This document shows, piece after piece, positions 27,563 through 35,682 of a stretch of DNA of 64,000 bases. The position numbers and the translations under genes were made by a program. The notes under the pieces were generated by a model. It was not told where the DNA came from. It was given only the letters and a program-made list of their open reading frames with translations, and made no database searches. Within the stretch, counting starts at the first letter, position 1; each line of letters opens with the position of its first letter. The stretch covers positions 1 to 64,000 of the forward strand of contig JAPPHB010000083.1 in the NCBI GenBank assembly GCA_028821195.1, given 5' to 3'. The DNA comes from Gammaproteobacteria bacterium. Its GTDB lineage: Bacteria > Gemmatimonadota > Gemmatimonadetes > Longimicrobiales > Gaopeijiaceae.

Positions 27563-28249
27563 ATGATCGCCGTTTTCCTGGGTCCCCCCGGTGCCGGCAA
27601 GGGCACGCAGAGCGCGAAACTCATCCGCGATTTGGGCTTTCGCAAGATCGCCACCGGAGATCTGTTGCGCGCCGCTCGCCAGGCGGGCACCGAACTGGGT
27701 GATGCGGCCCGGCGCTACATGGATGCCGGCGAGCTGGTTCCGGACGAGGTGATCGTCGCGCTGGTGGAGGAGACGCTCGGGGGGTTTCCCGCGGACGCGC
27801 CGATTCTCTTCGACGGCTTTCCGCGCACGCTGCCCCAGGCGCGGGCGCTGGACGACGCCCTCGCGCGCACGGGACGGGCCGTGGAGCGCGTCGTCGTCCT
27901 GGATGTGCCGGAGCAGGTCGTGCTGCGCAGAATCGGTGGGCGCCGCATCAGCCCGAACGGGCGGGTCTACAACATTCATGACGATCCTCCACGGGTAGAC
28001 GGTGTCTGCGACGAGACCGGAGAGCCCCTGATCCATCGGAAGGACGATCGTCCGCAAACCATCCTGCGCCGTCTCCGGGTCTACGAGGCGCAGACGGAAC
28101 CAATCATCGCGTACTACGAGGAAGGGGCGCCGCCGGTGGCGCGCCTGGACGGCATGCAGGGCATCGAAGAGACGTACCGGTCGGTTCGGGCGGCGTTGCG
28201 GCGCATGCCGGCGGGCGAGACTGAACCGAGGTGCAACGGAACCAAGTGA
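27563..28249 (+). CDS. adk: adenylate kinase
   Basis: Interconverts ATP + AMP and 2 ADP in the cytoplasm. The P-loop GPPGAGKGT lies at residues 7-15, the AMP-binding region includes ATGDLLRAA, and FDGFPRT is present. The LID region (from GGRRISPNGRVYN) is the long form but has only one Cys (GVCDETGEP), so it does not bind zinc through four Cys. It is 228 aa, slightly longer than usual. The stop overlaps map (GTGA). Confidence 0.97.
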   Translation: MIAVFLGPPGAGKGTQSAKLIRDLGFRKIATGDLLRAARQAGTELGDAARRYMDAGELVPDEVIVALVEETLGGFPADAPILFDGFPRTLPQARALDDALARTGRAVERVVVLDVPEQVVLRRIGGRRISPNGRVYNIHDDPPRVDGVCDETGEPLIHRKDDRPQTILRRLRVYEAQTEPIIAYYEEGAPPVARLDGMQGIEETYRSVRAALRRMPAGETEPRCNGTK

Positions 28250-29022
28250 TTCGACTGAAGAGCGAACCTGAGATCGCCGAAATCGCCCGGGGTGGAGCCA
28301 TCATCGGCGAACTCCTTGGCGTTCTGGAAGATGTCGTGCGTCCCGGTGTAACGACGGGCGAACTCGACCGCCTGTGCGAGGACTTCATCCGCTCCCACGA
28401 CGGAGCGGTTCCGGCATTCAAGGGGCTGTACGGTTTCCCGGGCGCCGTGTGCACCTCGACCAATGCGGAGGTCGTGCATGGGATTCCCAGCCCGCGCCGC
28501 GTCCTGCAGGACGGCGACATCGTTTCAGTGGATGTAGGGGTCAGGCTCAACGGGTGGTGCTCCGATTCGGCGGGCACATTCACGGTAGGGGACGTGGACG
28601 CGGCGACGCGCCGGCTGCTGGAGATCACCAGGGAGGCGCTGGCCCGGGCCATCGCCGCAGCCGTGCCGGGCAACCATGTCGGTGACATCGGCGCGGCTGT
28701 GGAAGGCACCGTTCGCGGGACCGGATTTGCCGTCGTCCGCGACCTGGTGGGCCATGGTGTGGGGCGGGAGGTGCACGAAGCGCCTCAGGTGCCCAACTTC
28801 GGACGTCCCGGACAGGGTCCGCGACTGCTCGACGGAATGGTCCTGGCGATCGAGCCCATGCTCACGGCCGGGGCCGGGTCCATCCGCACCCTCGACGACG
28901 GATGGACCGTGGTGACCAGAGATGGTTCCCCCTCCGCCCATTTTGAACACACCGTAGCCATCACCGGAAGGCGGGCACGCGTGCTGACCGCTTCGCCGCA
29001 CCCGGTGCCCGCCTCCACATGA
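28246..29022 (+). CDS. map: methionine aminopeptidase, type I
   Basis: Removes the N-terminal Met from new proteins. GTG 28246 (giving MIRLKSEPEI) overlaps the adk stop and matches the family start; an in-frame GTG at 28231 would add 5 residues. It is 258 aa. The metal ligands are visible in VSVDVG, CSDSAGTF, GHGVGREVHEAP, AIEPML and FEHTVAIT. infA, which commonly follows, is missing. Confidence 0.96.
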   Translation: MIRLKSEPEIAEIARGGAIIGELLGVLEDVVRPGVTTGELDRLCEDFIRSHDGAVPAFKGLYGFPGAVCTSTNAEVVHGIPSPRRVLQDGDIVSVDVGVRLNGWCSDSAGTFTVGDVDAATRRLLEITREALARAIAAAVPGNHVGDIGAAVEGTVRGTGFAVVRDLVGHGVGREVHEAPQVPNFGRPGQGPRLLDGMVLAIEPMLTAGAGSIRTLDDGWTVVTRDGSPSAHFEHTVAITGRRARVLTASPHPVPAST

Positions 29023-29033
29023 CGGCATCGCCA

Positions 29034-29062
29034 TTGAGCCCCAACGGGCTTTCGGTTACCTT
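29034..29062 (+). promoter_or_regulatory. candidate promoter for rpmJ-rpsM-rpsK-rpsD-rpoA-rplQ
   Basis: TTGAGC (29034-29039), a 17-nt spacer and TACCTT (29057-29062) lie in the map-rpmJ gap. Spacing is ideal and the -10 resembles the TATCTT upstream of rpsL. The predicted start near 29069 leaves about 45 nt before rpmJ. It is weaker than the rpsL promoter by match. Confidence 0.45.
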
Positions 29063-29113
29063 TCAATTTCTGTGCAGTGAAGCAGACCACCCCGTCGCCG
29101 AGGAGCAGCCGAA

Positions 29114-29230
29114 ATGAAAGTGCGGAGCAGCGTGAAGGCCATCTGCGAGCACTGCAAGGTGATCCGCAGGCGTGGGGTCGTCCGCGTCATCTGCGCACGC
29201 AACCCCCGCCACAAGCAGCGGCAGGGTTAG
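29114..29230 (+). CDS. rpmJ: 50S ribosomal protein L36, zinc form
   Basis: The protein is 38 aa, the normal length for L36. It starts [19 protein letters not shown] and has the zinc ligands Cys11, Cys14, Cys27 and His33, so it is the zinc-containing form. ATG 29114 is preceded by an AGGAGCAGCC stretch. It heads the alpha-operon part of the cluster, 28 nt before rpsM. Confidence 0.95.
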   Translation: MKVRSSVKAICEHCKVIRRRGVVRVICARNPRHKQRQG

Positions 29231-29258
29231 GGATTTCCCGAGTTTCGGAACGCGAGCC

Positions 29259-29639
29259 GTGGCACGAATCGCAGGTGTCGATCTTCCGCGAAACAAGCGC
29301 GTCGAAGTCGCGCTCACCTACATCTACGGGGTCGGTCCCACCCGCGCCAGGGAGATTCTGGACGCGACCGGCGTGGATCCCGACAAGCGCACCTTCAACC
29401 TCAGCGACGAGGACGTCAGCCGGCTGCGCAGGCAGATCGAGACCGAGCTGAAGGTCGAGGGCGCGCTCAGGACCGAGGTGTCGATGAACATCAAGCGGTT
29501 GATGGACATCGGCTGCTACCGGGGCTTGCGCCATCGCCGGGGACTGCCCGTGAGAGGGCAGAGAACTCACACGAACGCCCGCACCCACAAAGGCCGCCGC
29601 CGGGCCATCGCCGGCAAGAAGAAGGCGCCGAGGAAGTAG
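29259..29639 (+). CDS. rpsM: 30S ribosomal protein S13
   Basis: 30S head protein contacting the P-site tRNA and the 50S subunit. GTG 29259 gives 126 aa starting [15 protein letters not shown]; longer in-frame starts overlap rpmJ. The [21 protein letters not shown] segment near the C-terminus ([12 protein letters not shown]...THTNART) is diagnostic. Confidence 0.97.
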   Translation: MARIAGVDLPRNKRVEVALTYIYGVGPTRAREILDATGVDPDKRTFNLSDEDVSRLRRQIETELKVEGALRTEVSMNIKRLMDIGCYRGLRHRRGLPVRGQRTHTNARTHKGRRRAIAGKKKAPRK

Positions 29640-29657
29640 GGCCGAGGAAGAACGCGC

Positions 29658-30053
29658 GTGGCAAAGGGAAGAAAGCCGGCACGGGTCCGGCGTACGAAGA
29701 AGGTCGTGGAAGCCGAAGGCGTGGCACACATCAAGGCGACCTTCAACAACACGATCATCACCATCACCGATTCGGCGGGCGATACGGTCGTCTGGTCGAG
29801 CGCGGGCAAGGCGGGGTTCAAGGGCTCCAAGAAGTCGACTCCCTTCGCCGCCACGGTCGCTGCCGAGCAGGCAGGCCGGGAAGCCGTGAGCCTCGGAGTC
29901 CGGCGCGTCAGCGTGCGCGTCCAGGGTCCGGGCTCGGGCCGCGAGTCGGCCATACAGGCACTCTACGCGGCAGGGCTGCACATCATGGCCATCGAGGACG
30001 TCACCCCGCTGCCGCACAACGGCTGCCGGCCACCCAAGAAGCGCCGGGTATAG
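29658..30053 (+). CDS. rpsK: 30S ribosomal protein S11
   Basis: Platform protein of the 30S subunit that helps form the mRNA exit. It is 131 aa from GTG 29658. The segments [29 protein letters not shown] and [18 protein letters not shown] are conserved. rpsD follows after 12 nt. Confidence 0.98.
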   Translation: MAKGRKPARVRRTKKVVEAEGVAHIKATFNNTIITITDSAGDTVVWSSAGKAGFKGSKKSTPFAATVAAEQAGREAVSLGVRRVSVRVQGPGSGRESAIQALYAAGLHIMAIEDVTPLPHNGCRPPKKRRV

Positions 30054-30065
30054 GAAGAGAAACGG

Positions 30066-30701
30066 ATGGCGCGGTACACCGGACCTGTTTGCAAGCTTTG
30101 CCGTCGGGAGGGGCAGAAGCTCTTCCTGAAGGGCCTGAAATGCTACACGGAGAAGTGTCCGATCGAGCGCAGGGCCTACCCGCCCGGCCAGCACGGTCCC
30201 TCACAGGCCCGTCGCCGGAAACGGTCCGACTACGCGCTCCAGTTGCGGGAAAAGCAGAAGACCAAGCGAATCTACGGGCTGCACGAGAAGCAGTTCCGCA
30301 ATCTGTTCAACAGGGCGGCACACCAGTCGGGCGTGACCGGGGAGAACCTGCTGGTGGGCCTCGAGCGACGCCTGGACAACGTCGTCTTCCGGCTCGGTTT
30401 CGCAGCGAGTCGCAGCCAGGCGCGTCAGCTGGTCCGTCACCGCCACGTGGAAGTGAACGGTCGCATCGTGGACGTACCCAGCTATGCGGTGGAAGGCGGG
30501 GACGACATCGCGATCAAGGCCAGGTCGCGGGACCTGCTCCCGGTTCAGGCCAGCCTCGAATCGCGCGTCCGTCCCGATACCGCCGAATGGCTGGCGGTCG
30601 ACGAGAAGACGCGGGTCGGGCGGGTGCTGCGGCTCCCAACCCGCCAGGACGTGCCGATGGCCGTTCAGGAGCAGTTGATCGTGGAGCTTTACTCGAAGTG
30701 A
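30066..30701 (+). CDS. rpsD: 30S ribosomal protein S4
   Basis: 16S rRNA primary binder, important for assembly and fidelity. It is 211 aa. The S4 domain includes [20 protein letters not shown] and [15 protein letters not shown]. The N-terminal region has Cys residues spaced CKLCRR...CYTEKCP, resembling the zinc-binding form of S4. No changes at the end suggest a ram-type truncation. Confidence 0.97.
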   Translation: MARYTGPVCKLCRREGQKLFLKGLKCYTEKCPIERRAYPPGQHGPSQARRRKRSDYALQLREKQKTKRIYGLHEKQFRNLFNRAAHQSGVTGENLLVGLERRLDNVVFRLGFAASRSQARQLVRHRHVEVNGRIVDVPSYAVEGGDDIAIKARSRDLLPVQASLESRVRPDTAEWLAVDEKTRVGRVLRLPTRQDVPMAVQEQLIVELYSK

Positions 30702-30729
30702 TGCTGTCGAACCTGCCACGGAGGAGCGC

Positions 30730-31779
30730 GTGGAGATCGATCTGACCGGGCTCGTACTTCCCGAGCACGTCGAGGTGACGGGCTTCAGCGACAACGGAAA
30801 GACCGCCGAGTTCGTCATTCAGCCGCTGGAGCGCGGCTATGGCTACACGCTGGGGAATTCCGTTCGGCGGGCTCTGGTTTCGTCGTTGCGGGGTGCGGCC
30901 ATCTGGGCGTTCCGCATAGAAGGCGTCGTGCACGAGCACCAGACCATCCAGGGTGTGGTGGAGGACGTGCATCAGGTCATTCAGAACCTCAAGGCGCTGG
31001 TGCTCACCCTCGACGAGGATGTGGACGAAGCCAAGCTCACCGTGCATGTGGATGCCGCGGGACCGGTTTCGGCGGCCGAGATCAACGCGCCGGCTTCCGT
31101 TGAGATACTCGATCCGGACCAGCACATCCTGACGCTCGAGGGCGACCGCAGCCTGAGCATGGAGCTCTACGTCAACAAGGGCCGTGGTTTCGTGCTCTCC
31201 GACCAGCACCCGCGTCCGGAGGGATCTCCCGTCGACCTGGTGCCGATCGATGCGATCTACAATCCGGTACGCCGTGCCAACTTCACGGTCGAGGAAACCC
31301 GGGTCGGCGAGCGCACCGACTTCGACCGGCTGTCGTTCAGAGTGGAGACCGACGGGTCCGTTCGTCCCGAGCAGGCGATGGCCAACGCCGCGGGGCTGGT
31401 GCGCAGGTATCTCGAGTACATGCTGAACTTCAGTGTCAATGGGGCTCCCGAGCCGCCCGCGCCCGGGACGGTCCCGTTGCCCGCGCGCATCCGGATGCAA
31501 CTTGCGCGCCCCATCGAGGAAGTAACGGAAATCTCGGTGCGGTCGCGCAACTCGCTGCAGAAGGAGAACCTCCGCACCCTCGGAGACCTCGTGCGGCGCA
31601 CCGAGAAGCAGATCCTCAACATCGACAACTTCGGCCAGAAGTCGATGGAAGAACTCCTCGCTTTTCTCGACGAACACTCCATCGAACTCGGAATGTCGCT
31701 GACGACGGGTCCGGACGGAGAGTGGTTCCTGGCCCAGGAAGAGGCCGCCTCGGGTGGCGGAGAACCGTCCGATGACTAG
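30730..31779 (+). CDS. rpoA: DNA-directed RNA polymerase subunit alpha
   Basis: Assembly and promoter-contact subunit. GTG 30730 gives 349 aa. The N-terminal domain includes [20 protein letters not shown]; the C-terminal domain with [20 protein letters not shown] and [16 protein letters not shown] contacts UP elements and activators. It follows rpsD by 28 nt and is followed immediately by a tandem 18-bp repeat. Confidence 0.98.
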   Translation: MEIDLTGLVLPEHVEVTGFSDNGKTAEFVIQPLERGYGYTLGNSVRRALVSSLRGAAIWAFRIEGVVHEHQTIQGVVEDVHQVIQNLKALVLTLDEDVDEAKLTVHVDAAGPVSAAEINAPASVEILDPDQHILTLEGDRSLSMELYVNKGRGFVLSDQHPRPEGSPVDLVPIDAIYNPVRRANFTVEETRVGERTDFDRLSFRVETDGSVRPEQAMANAAGLVRRYLEYMLNFSVNGAPEPPAPGTVPLPARIRMQLARPIEEVTEISVRSRNSLQKENLRTLGDLVRRTEKQILNIDNFGQKSMEELLAFLDEHSIELGMSLTTGPDGEWFLAQEEAASGGGEPSDD

Positions 31780-31815
31780 CCGTCCACGGGCTGCCGACCG
31801 TCCACGGCCTGCCGG
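31780..31815. repeat. tandem 18-bp repeat in the rpoA-rplQ gap
   Basis: CCGTCCACGGGCTGCCGA (31780-31797) is followed directly by CCGTCCACGGCCTGCCGG (31798-31815), identical at 16 of 18 positions, starting at the first base after the rpoA stop. The core TCCACGGxCTGCC also occurs at 60444-60456 and, with one inserted G, at 34586-34599. Function unknown. Confidence 0.6.
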
Positions 31816-31862
31816 CATCCGTCATCTGCCGCCGGGCATTGCCAGCTGAACCTCGAAGACTC

Positions 31863-32222
31863 ATGCGCCATCGCAAAACCGGACGCAACCTTTCTCGCAC
31901 CGCCAGCCACCGGCGGGCGCTTCTGCGCAACATGGCAACCGCGCTTTTCCGGCACGGGAGAATCGAGACCACAACCGCGAAGGCGAAGGAACTCCGTCCC
32001 TACGCGGAACGCCTGATTACGCTGGCCAAGCGCGGCGACCTCCACGCCCGCAGGCTCGTTGCGCGAAAGATCTCCGACCGAGATGTTCAGGGAAAGCTGT
32101 TCGACGAGATCGCCCCCGGGTTTGCCCGCCGTCCGGGCGGGTACACGCGCATCCTCAAGCTGCGCCACCGCAGGGGCGACGCGGCCGAGATGGCTCTCAT
32201 CGAACTCGTGGAACGAGACTAA
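31863..32222 (+). CDS. rplQ: 50S ribosomal protein L17
   Basis: Exit-side 50S protein. ATG 31863 gives 119 aa with the family start [21 protein letters not shown]; an earlier in-frame ATG at 31839 adds eight unrelated residues. The core [20 protein letters not shown] is conserved. It is the last recognised ribosomal gene of the cluster and lies 25 nt before an unknown gene. Confidence 0.97.
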   Translation: MRHRKTGRNLSRTASHRRALLRNMATALFRHGRIETTTAKAKELRPYAERLITLAKRGDLHARRLVARKISDRDVQGKLFDEIAPGFARRPGGYTRILKLRHRRGDAAEMALIELVERD

Positions 32223-32247
32223 CCTCAAACGCAGGGGGCACCGGACC

Positions 32248-32832
32248 ATGCTCGATCTCGGATCACGCCGGGGCGCGGCCGAAAAAGCGGCACTTCCACT
32301 CATGATCGTGGCCTTCCTGGGCATCGCGGGGTTTCTCTACTGGCTCAACGTGACGGCGGTAGGGACGACCACCGCCGTTGTAGCCGCCCCGGAGGAGGAT
32401 CCGTTTGCCGACGCCATCCCGATCACGGCGTCGTCGCTGGAGACGAACGCGCTGCAGTTCGAGGGAGCGCTGCTGCGGGTCCCCGACATCACGGTGGTCA
32501 GCCGCGTGGGCGACCAGGCCTTCTGGACCCAACTGCCCAACGAGGACAACTTCTTCATGAAGATGGGGCCCGGGTTGACCGGCGACTCCGTGCCGATGAC
32601 GGTTTCCTCCGGTGAGACCGCCAGCTTCGTGGTGGGTACGCTGCGCATCATGAACGACAGCACGCTGAATGCATGGGAGAGCCAGGGGGCGTTCGAGAAC
32701 ACCCCGACGGGCCGCCTGGAGGCCGAATTCGCGGACGTGTTCCTGGAATTGGAGCATTTCGAGCGGAGTGCCGGGGAGGCGGATGAGGCCGGGACGGAGG
32801 AGGCTTCTCCGCCGGGAGGCGGGTCCCAGTAA
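32248..32832 (+). CDS. unknown membrane-anchored protein ending the ribosomal cluster
   Basis: Not recognised. The protein is 194 aa. A short basic N-terminus is followed by one hydrophobic helix (about 14-35), an acidic linker (EEDPFADA) and a domain (about 50-170) rich in beta-type residues, with [25 protein letters not shown] and [11 protein letters not shown] segments that suggest a small beta-barrel such as an OB fold. The tail is Glu/Gly-rich. The topology predicts an inner-membrane anchor with the domain outside the cytoplasm. It lies 25 nt after rplQ and is followed directly by a strong terminator, so it is probably co-transcribed with rpoA-rplQ. Function unknown. Confidence 0.8.
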   Translation: MLDLGSRRGAAEKAALPLMIVAFLGIAGFLYWLNVTAVGTTTAVVAAPEEDPFADAIPITASSLETNALQFEGALLRVPDITVVSRVGDQAFWTQLPNEDNFFMKMGPGLTGDSVPMTVSSGETASFVVGTLRIMNDSTLNAWESQGAFENTPTGRLEAEFADVFLELEHFERSAGEADEAGTEEASPPGGGSQ

Positions 32833-32836
32833 CCCC

Positions 32837-32862
32837 TCGTCGCGCCTGCGACGACGGTTTTT
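32837..32862 (+). terminator. intrinsic terminator of the ribosomal cluster
   Basis: TCGTCGC (32837-32843) and GCGACGA (32848-32854) form a perfect 7-bp stem with a GCCT loop, then CGG and five T residues (32858-32862). It starts 5 nt after the unknown gene's stop. It is the only hairpin-plus-T-run terminator I found in this GC-rich window. Confidence 0.75.
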
Positions 32863-32917
32863 GCGACCACAGGAAACGAGAGGTTCCGCTACGGCGGTCA
32901 ACGGATCAGGCAAGCAG

Positions 32918-33136
32918 ATGGCGAAAGTGTGTGAACTGTGCGGCAAGGGGCCCGCGACCGGCAACAACGTGAGCCACGCCCACAACAAGACCCGGCGCCG
33001 GTGGCTTCCGAACCTCCAGTCCGTTCGCGTCTTCGACGACAGCGGGCGGCGCCGAAGGGCCCGCGTGTGCACCCGCTGCATTTCCGCCGGAAGGGTCAGG
33101 AAGGCGCCGCGGTTCCAGCCGAGCGGGAAAGCCTGA
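32918..33136 (+). CDS. rpmB: 50S ribosomal protein L28, four-Cys form
   Basis: The protein is 72 aa, normal for L28. The start [21 protein letters not shown] and [10 protein letters not shown] identify the family. Two CxxC pairs (CELC, CTRC) indicate zinc binding. It lies beyond the cluster terminator, so it is transcribed separately from rpoA-rplQ. Its promoter is not obvious in the 55 nt between terminator and ATG 32918. Confidence 0.95.
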   Translation: MAKVCELCGKGPATGNNVSHAHNKTRRRWLPNLQSVRVFDDSGRRRRARVCTRCISAGRVRKAPRFQPSGKA

Positions 33137-33170
33137 CCGGGTTCCCGCCCTGCGAGCGCCCCCCCATTCC

Positions 33171-33188
33171 GGTCCGGGACTCCGGACC
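33171..33188 (+). other. perfect hairpin before the nucleotide-sugar dehydrogenase
   Basis: GGTCCGG (33171-33177) and CCGGACC (33182-33188) form a perfect 7-bp stem with loop GACT. It ends 6 nt before the ATG at 33195, over the ribosome-binding region, and could limit translation or mark the rpmB 3' end. There is no T tract. Confidence 0.4.
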
Positions 33189-33194
33189 CGGGGC

Positions 33195-34544
33195 ATGAAC
33201 GAGCAAGCGCAGGAACCGATGCTGGAGCACTTCCGTTCCGGCAACCTCACCATGGGGGTAATCGGGCTCGGCTACGTTGGACTTCCCCTTGCCACCATCG
33301 TCGCCGAAGCCGGGATGCGCGTCATCGGGTTCGACATCGACGAGGCCGTCGTGGACGGGGTCGACGCGGGCGCGAGCCATATCGGGGATGTTCCTTCAAG
33401 CCGCCTCGCCGCACTTGTGCGGGCAGGCGTGCTTTGCGCGACCGCCGACATGTCGCGCCTCCCGGAGTGCGATGTCATCGCCATCAGCGTCCCGACTCCG
33501 CTGTCGAAGACCCGTGACCCGGACATCTCCTTCATCCTGGCGGCCGCCTCCGCCGTTTCCGCGGGTCTGCGCCGCGGCCAGCTGGTGGTGCTGGAATCGA
33601 CCACCTATCCCGGCACCACCCGCGAAGTGGTTCTCGGAGAGCTCGCGAAGAGCGGATTGGAGGTGGGAGAGGACTTCTTCCTCTGTTTTTCGCCGGAGCG
33701 AACCGATCCGGGGAACCAGGTCTGGACGACACGCAACACGCCCAAGGTGATCGGGGGCGTGACGACCCGGTGCACGGCGGCGGGCGCGGCGTGCTACGGC
33801 CGCTTCATCGACCGCATGGTGCCCGTGTCCAGCGCCGAAGTGGCCGAACTCAGCAAGATCCTGGAGAACACCTTCCGGGCAGTGAACATCGGGCTGGTAA
33901 ACGAGACCGCCCTCATCGCCGACCGGCTGGGCGTGGACATCTGGGAGGTGGTCGAGGCGGCCGCCACCAAGCCCTTCGGGTTCATGCGCTTCGTCCCCGG
34001 TCCCGGCCTCGGGGGGCACTGCATTCCCGTCGATCCCCACTATCTGTCCTGGAAAATGCGCACGCTCGACTTCCGCACCCGCTTCATCGAACTGGCGTCG
34101 GAGATCAACGCAAGCATGCCTCGATTCGTCGTGGACCAGGTGCGCGACGCCCTGAACGACGAAGGCAAGGCGGTCAGGGGTTCCACCGTGGCCATTCTGG
34201 GGGTCGCGTACAAGAAGGACATCGATGACGTGCGGGAATCTCCGGCGCTCTACATCATCGAGCTGCTGGAGGCTGCGGGCGCCGGCGTGGTCTACCACGA
34301 TCCCCACGTGCCCTTCCTCAACGACGAGCGCACGGGGCTGCGGGAATCGGTTGCGCTGACGCCTTCCCTGCTGGGTCAGGCGGATGTGGTGTTGATCCTT
34401 ACTGACCACTCCTGCTTCGACATGCGCGAAATAGTCGCGAAGTCGAAGGTGCTGGTGGACGCCCGCAACGCCACGGCGGGCACCAACGCGCGGGCCGCGT
34501 CCCGCCGCGGGGTGGGGTGGATCGTGAAGGGTGGTCTCGCCTAG
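33195..34544 (+). CDS. UDP-N-acetylglucosamine 6-dehydrogenase-like (UDP-sugar dehydrogenase)
   Basis: Predicted NAD-dependent enzyme that oxidises C6 of a UDP-hexose to a uronic acid. The protein is 449 aa. The Rossmann motif GLGYVG lies at 24-29. The catalytic Cys276 is in GGHCIPVDP. The segments FSPERTDPGN and ESTTYPGTT match the WbpA/UDP-GlcNAc dehydrogenase group better than the UDP-glucose group. With the aminotransferase at 35670 it suggests synthesis of an amino-uronic acid sugar nucleotide for surface glycans. The other enzymes of such a route (WbpB- and WbpD-like) are not in the window. Confidence 0.88.
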   Translation: MNEQAQEPMLEHFRSGNLTMGVIGLGYVGLPLATIVAEAGMRVIGFDIDEAVVDGVDAGASHIGDVPSSRLAALVRAGVLCATADMSRLPECDVIAISVPTPLSKTRDPDISFILAAASAVSAGLRRGQLVVLESTTYPGTTREVVLGELAKSGLEVGEDFFLCFSPERTDPGNQVWTTRNTPKVIGGVTTRCTAAGAACYGRFIDRMVPVSSAEVAELSKILENTFRAVNIGLVNETALIADRLGVDIWEVVEAAATKPFGFMRFVPGPGLGGHCIPVDPHYLSWKMRTLDFRTRFIELASEINASMPRFVVDQVRDALNDEGKAVRGSTVAILGVAYKKDIDDVRESPALYIIELLEAAGAGVVYHDPHVPFLNDERTGLRESVALTPSLLGQADVVLILTDHSCFDMREIVAKSKVLVDARNATAGTNARAASRRGVGWIVKGGLA

Positions 34545-34546
34545 AA

Positions 34547-34561
34547 GTCCGTGGATGAATC
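34547..34561. repeat. intergenic motif GTCCGTGGATGAATC, copy 1
   Basis: These 15 bases recur exactly at 57430-57444, and nearly so (13 of 15, opposite strand) around 60441-60455. Both exact copies begin 3 nt after a stop codon. A related TGTCCACGGGGCTGCCCG lies at 34584-34601 in the opposite sense, so CCGTGGA and TCCACGG could pair across about 30 nt. Confidence 0.5.
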
Positions 34562-34668
34562 CGCTCGAATGCCGCGGGGAGTTTGTCCACGGGGCTGCCC
34601 GTCACCGTGGCCGCTGCGACGCGGCCTGCATCCCGGAACCTGTGGGGCGCGATCCCGGTAGGGGACGC

Positions 34669-35682
34669 ATGTTCGAACACGGAAGGGACAGGGTCGCCGG
34701 GTGGTTGCGGGGGGGCTGCCTCATCGCGGTCGCGGCAGCCGCCTGCGTGACGCGCGCCGCCGAGGACGGCGCCACCCTGCGCGGCGACCAGGCCTGGGCC
34801 CATGGCGACTACGAGGAGGCGCTCGCCGAATACCGGTTGGCCGTGCGCCGCGGAGCCGGTTCCGGGGACGCGCATCTGCGCGTGGCGCATGCCTACGCCC
34901 GCCTGGGGCGGGTGGACGAGGCCAGGCAGGCCTACCGGCGCGCGATCGAGGCCGAGCCCGGCCTGGTCGACCAGGCGGTCTCCGACCTGGTTCGCCTGGC
35001 ACGCACCGCCCAGCAGCAGGCGGATCGCTTTGCGCTGGCGTCCGCGCTCGAAGCCGCCGCGGAGCTCAATCCGGATGTCAACTTCGCCCGTCTGGCCTTC
35101 CCTCTGGCTTCGCACTATGCGGCCAACGGGGAACACGCGCGCGCGCTCATCTTTTTCCAGCGCGCCCTCTCGGGCGACTCGGTGCCGGAGGTGCTCTACG
35201 AGACCGCCCTGGCCTACGAGGAAGTGGGGGCCTGCGAGTCCGCCCTCGCCTTCTATCGGCGGTTTGAGGAGATGGTGCCGACGCGGCAGCAGCGCGATGC
35301 CGGCTGGCACATCGGCAAGTGCTCCTACGATCTCGCGCAGGAATTCCGGAATGACGGCGACCACGAGGGAGCCCTGACCCTGATTCAGGAAACCGTGGCT
35401 CGGGGCGAACCCCGGACCCACCTCGCCCGGGCCTACTTCGAGCTGGGCGAACTGCTGGTGTCATTCGCCCGCTGCGCCGAGGCCGTGGATGCCTTCGGAG
35501 GGGCGGCGCGAGAGGATCCGTCGGCGTCGCGGGCGCTCGCCCGCCGAGCCGAGCAATGGATCGACCAGCTGCGTTTCGGCGTGTCCGCCGGCGACGACCA
35601 GGGCCGGGGGGCGATGGACGGGGAGGAGGGTCGGCGCAGCGGGCCTCCGGGATGGCCGGAAGATCTTGAGTGGGCGTGCTGA
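34669..35682 (+). CDS. TPR-repeat protein, probably exported
   Basis: No specific family recognised. ATG 34669 has GTAGGGGACGC upstream and gives 337 aa. An N-terminal hydrophobic segment (about 14-28, ending near AAAAC) looks like a signal peptide or lipoprotein signal. Residues about 40-320 are consecutive helical pairs with TPR character (GDYEEALAEYRLAVRRG, RVDEARQAYRRAIEAEP, GEHARALIFFQRAL). Its 3' end overlaps the aminotransferase gene, placing it in a three-gene unit with sugar-nucleotide enzymes. A scaffold role in glycan assembly or export is only a guess. Confidence 0.75.
   Translation: MFEHGRDRVAGWLRGGCLIAVAAAACVTRAAEDGATLRGDQAWAHGDYEEALAEYRLAVRRGAGSGDAHLRVAHAYARLGRVDEARQAYRRAIEAEPGLVDQAVSDLVRLARTAQQQADRFALASALEAAAELNPDVNFARLAFPLASHYAANGEHARALIFFQRALSGDSVPEVLYETALAYEEVGACESALAFYRRFEEMVPTRQQRDAGWHIGKCSYDLAQEFRNDGDHEGALTLIQETVARGEPRTHLARAYFELGELLVSFARCAEAVDAFGGAAREDPSASRALARRAEQWIDQLRFGVSAGDDQGRGAMDGEEGRRSGPPGWPEDLEWAC

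Noticed and set aside
26183..28057. 624-codon minus-strand open frame over secY and adk
   Set aside because: Low-complexity charged composition and complete overlap with two conserved genes.
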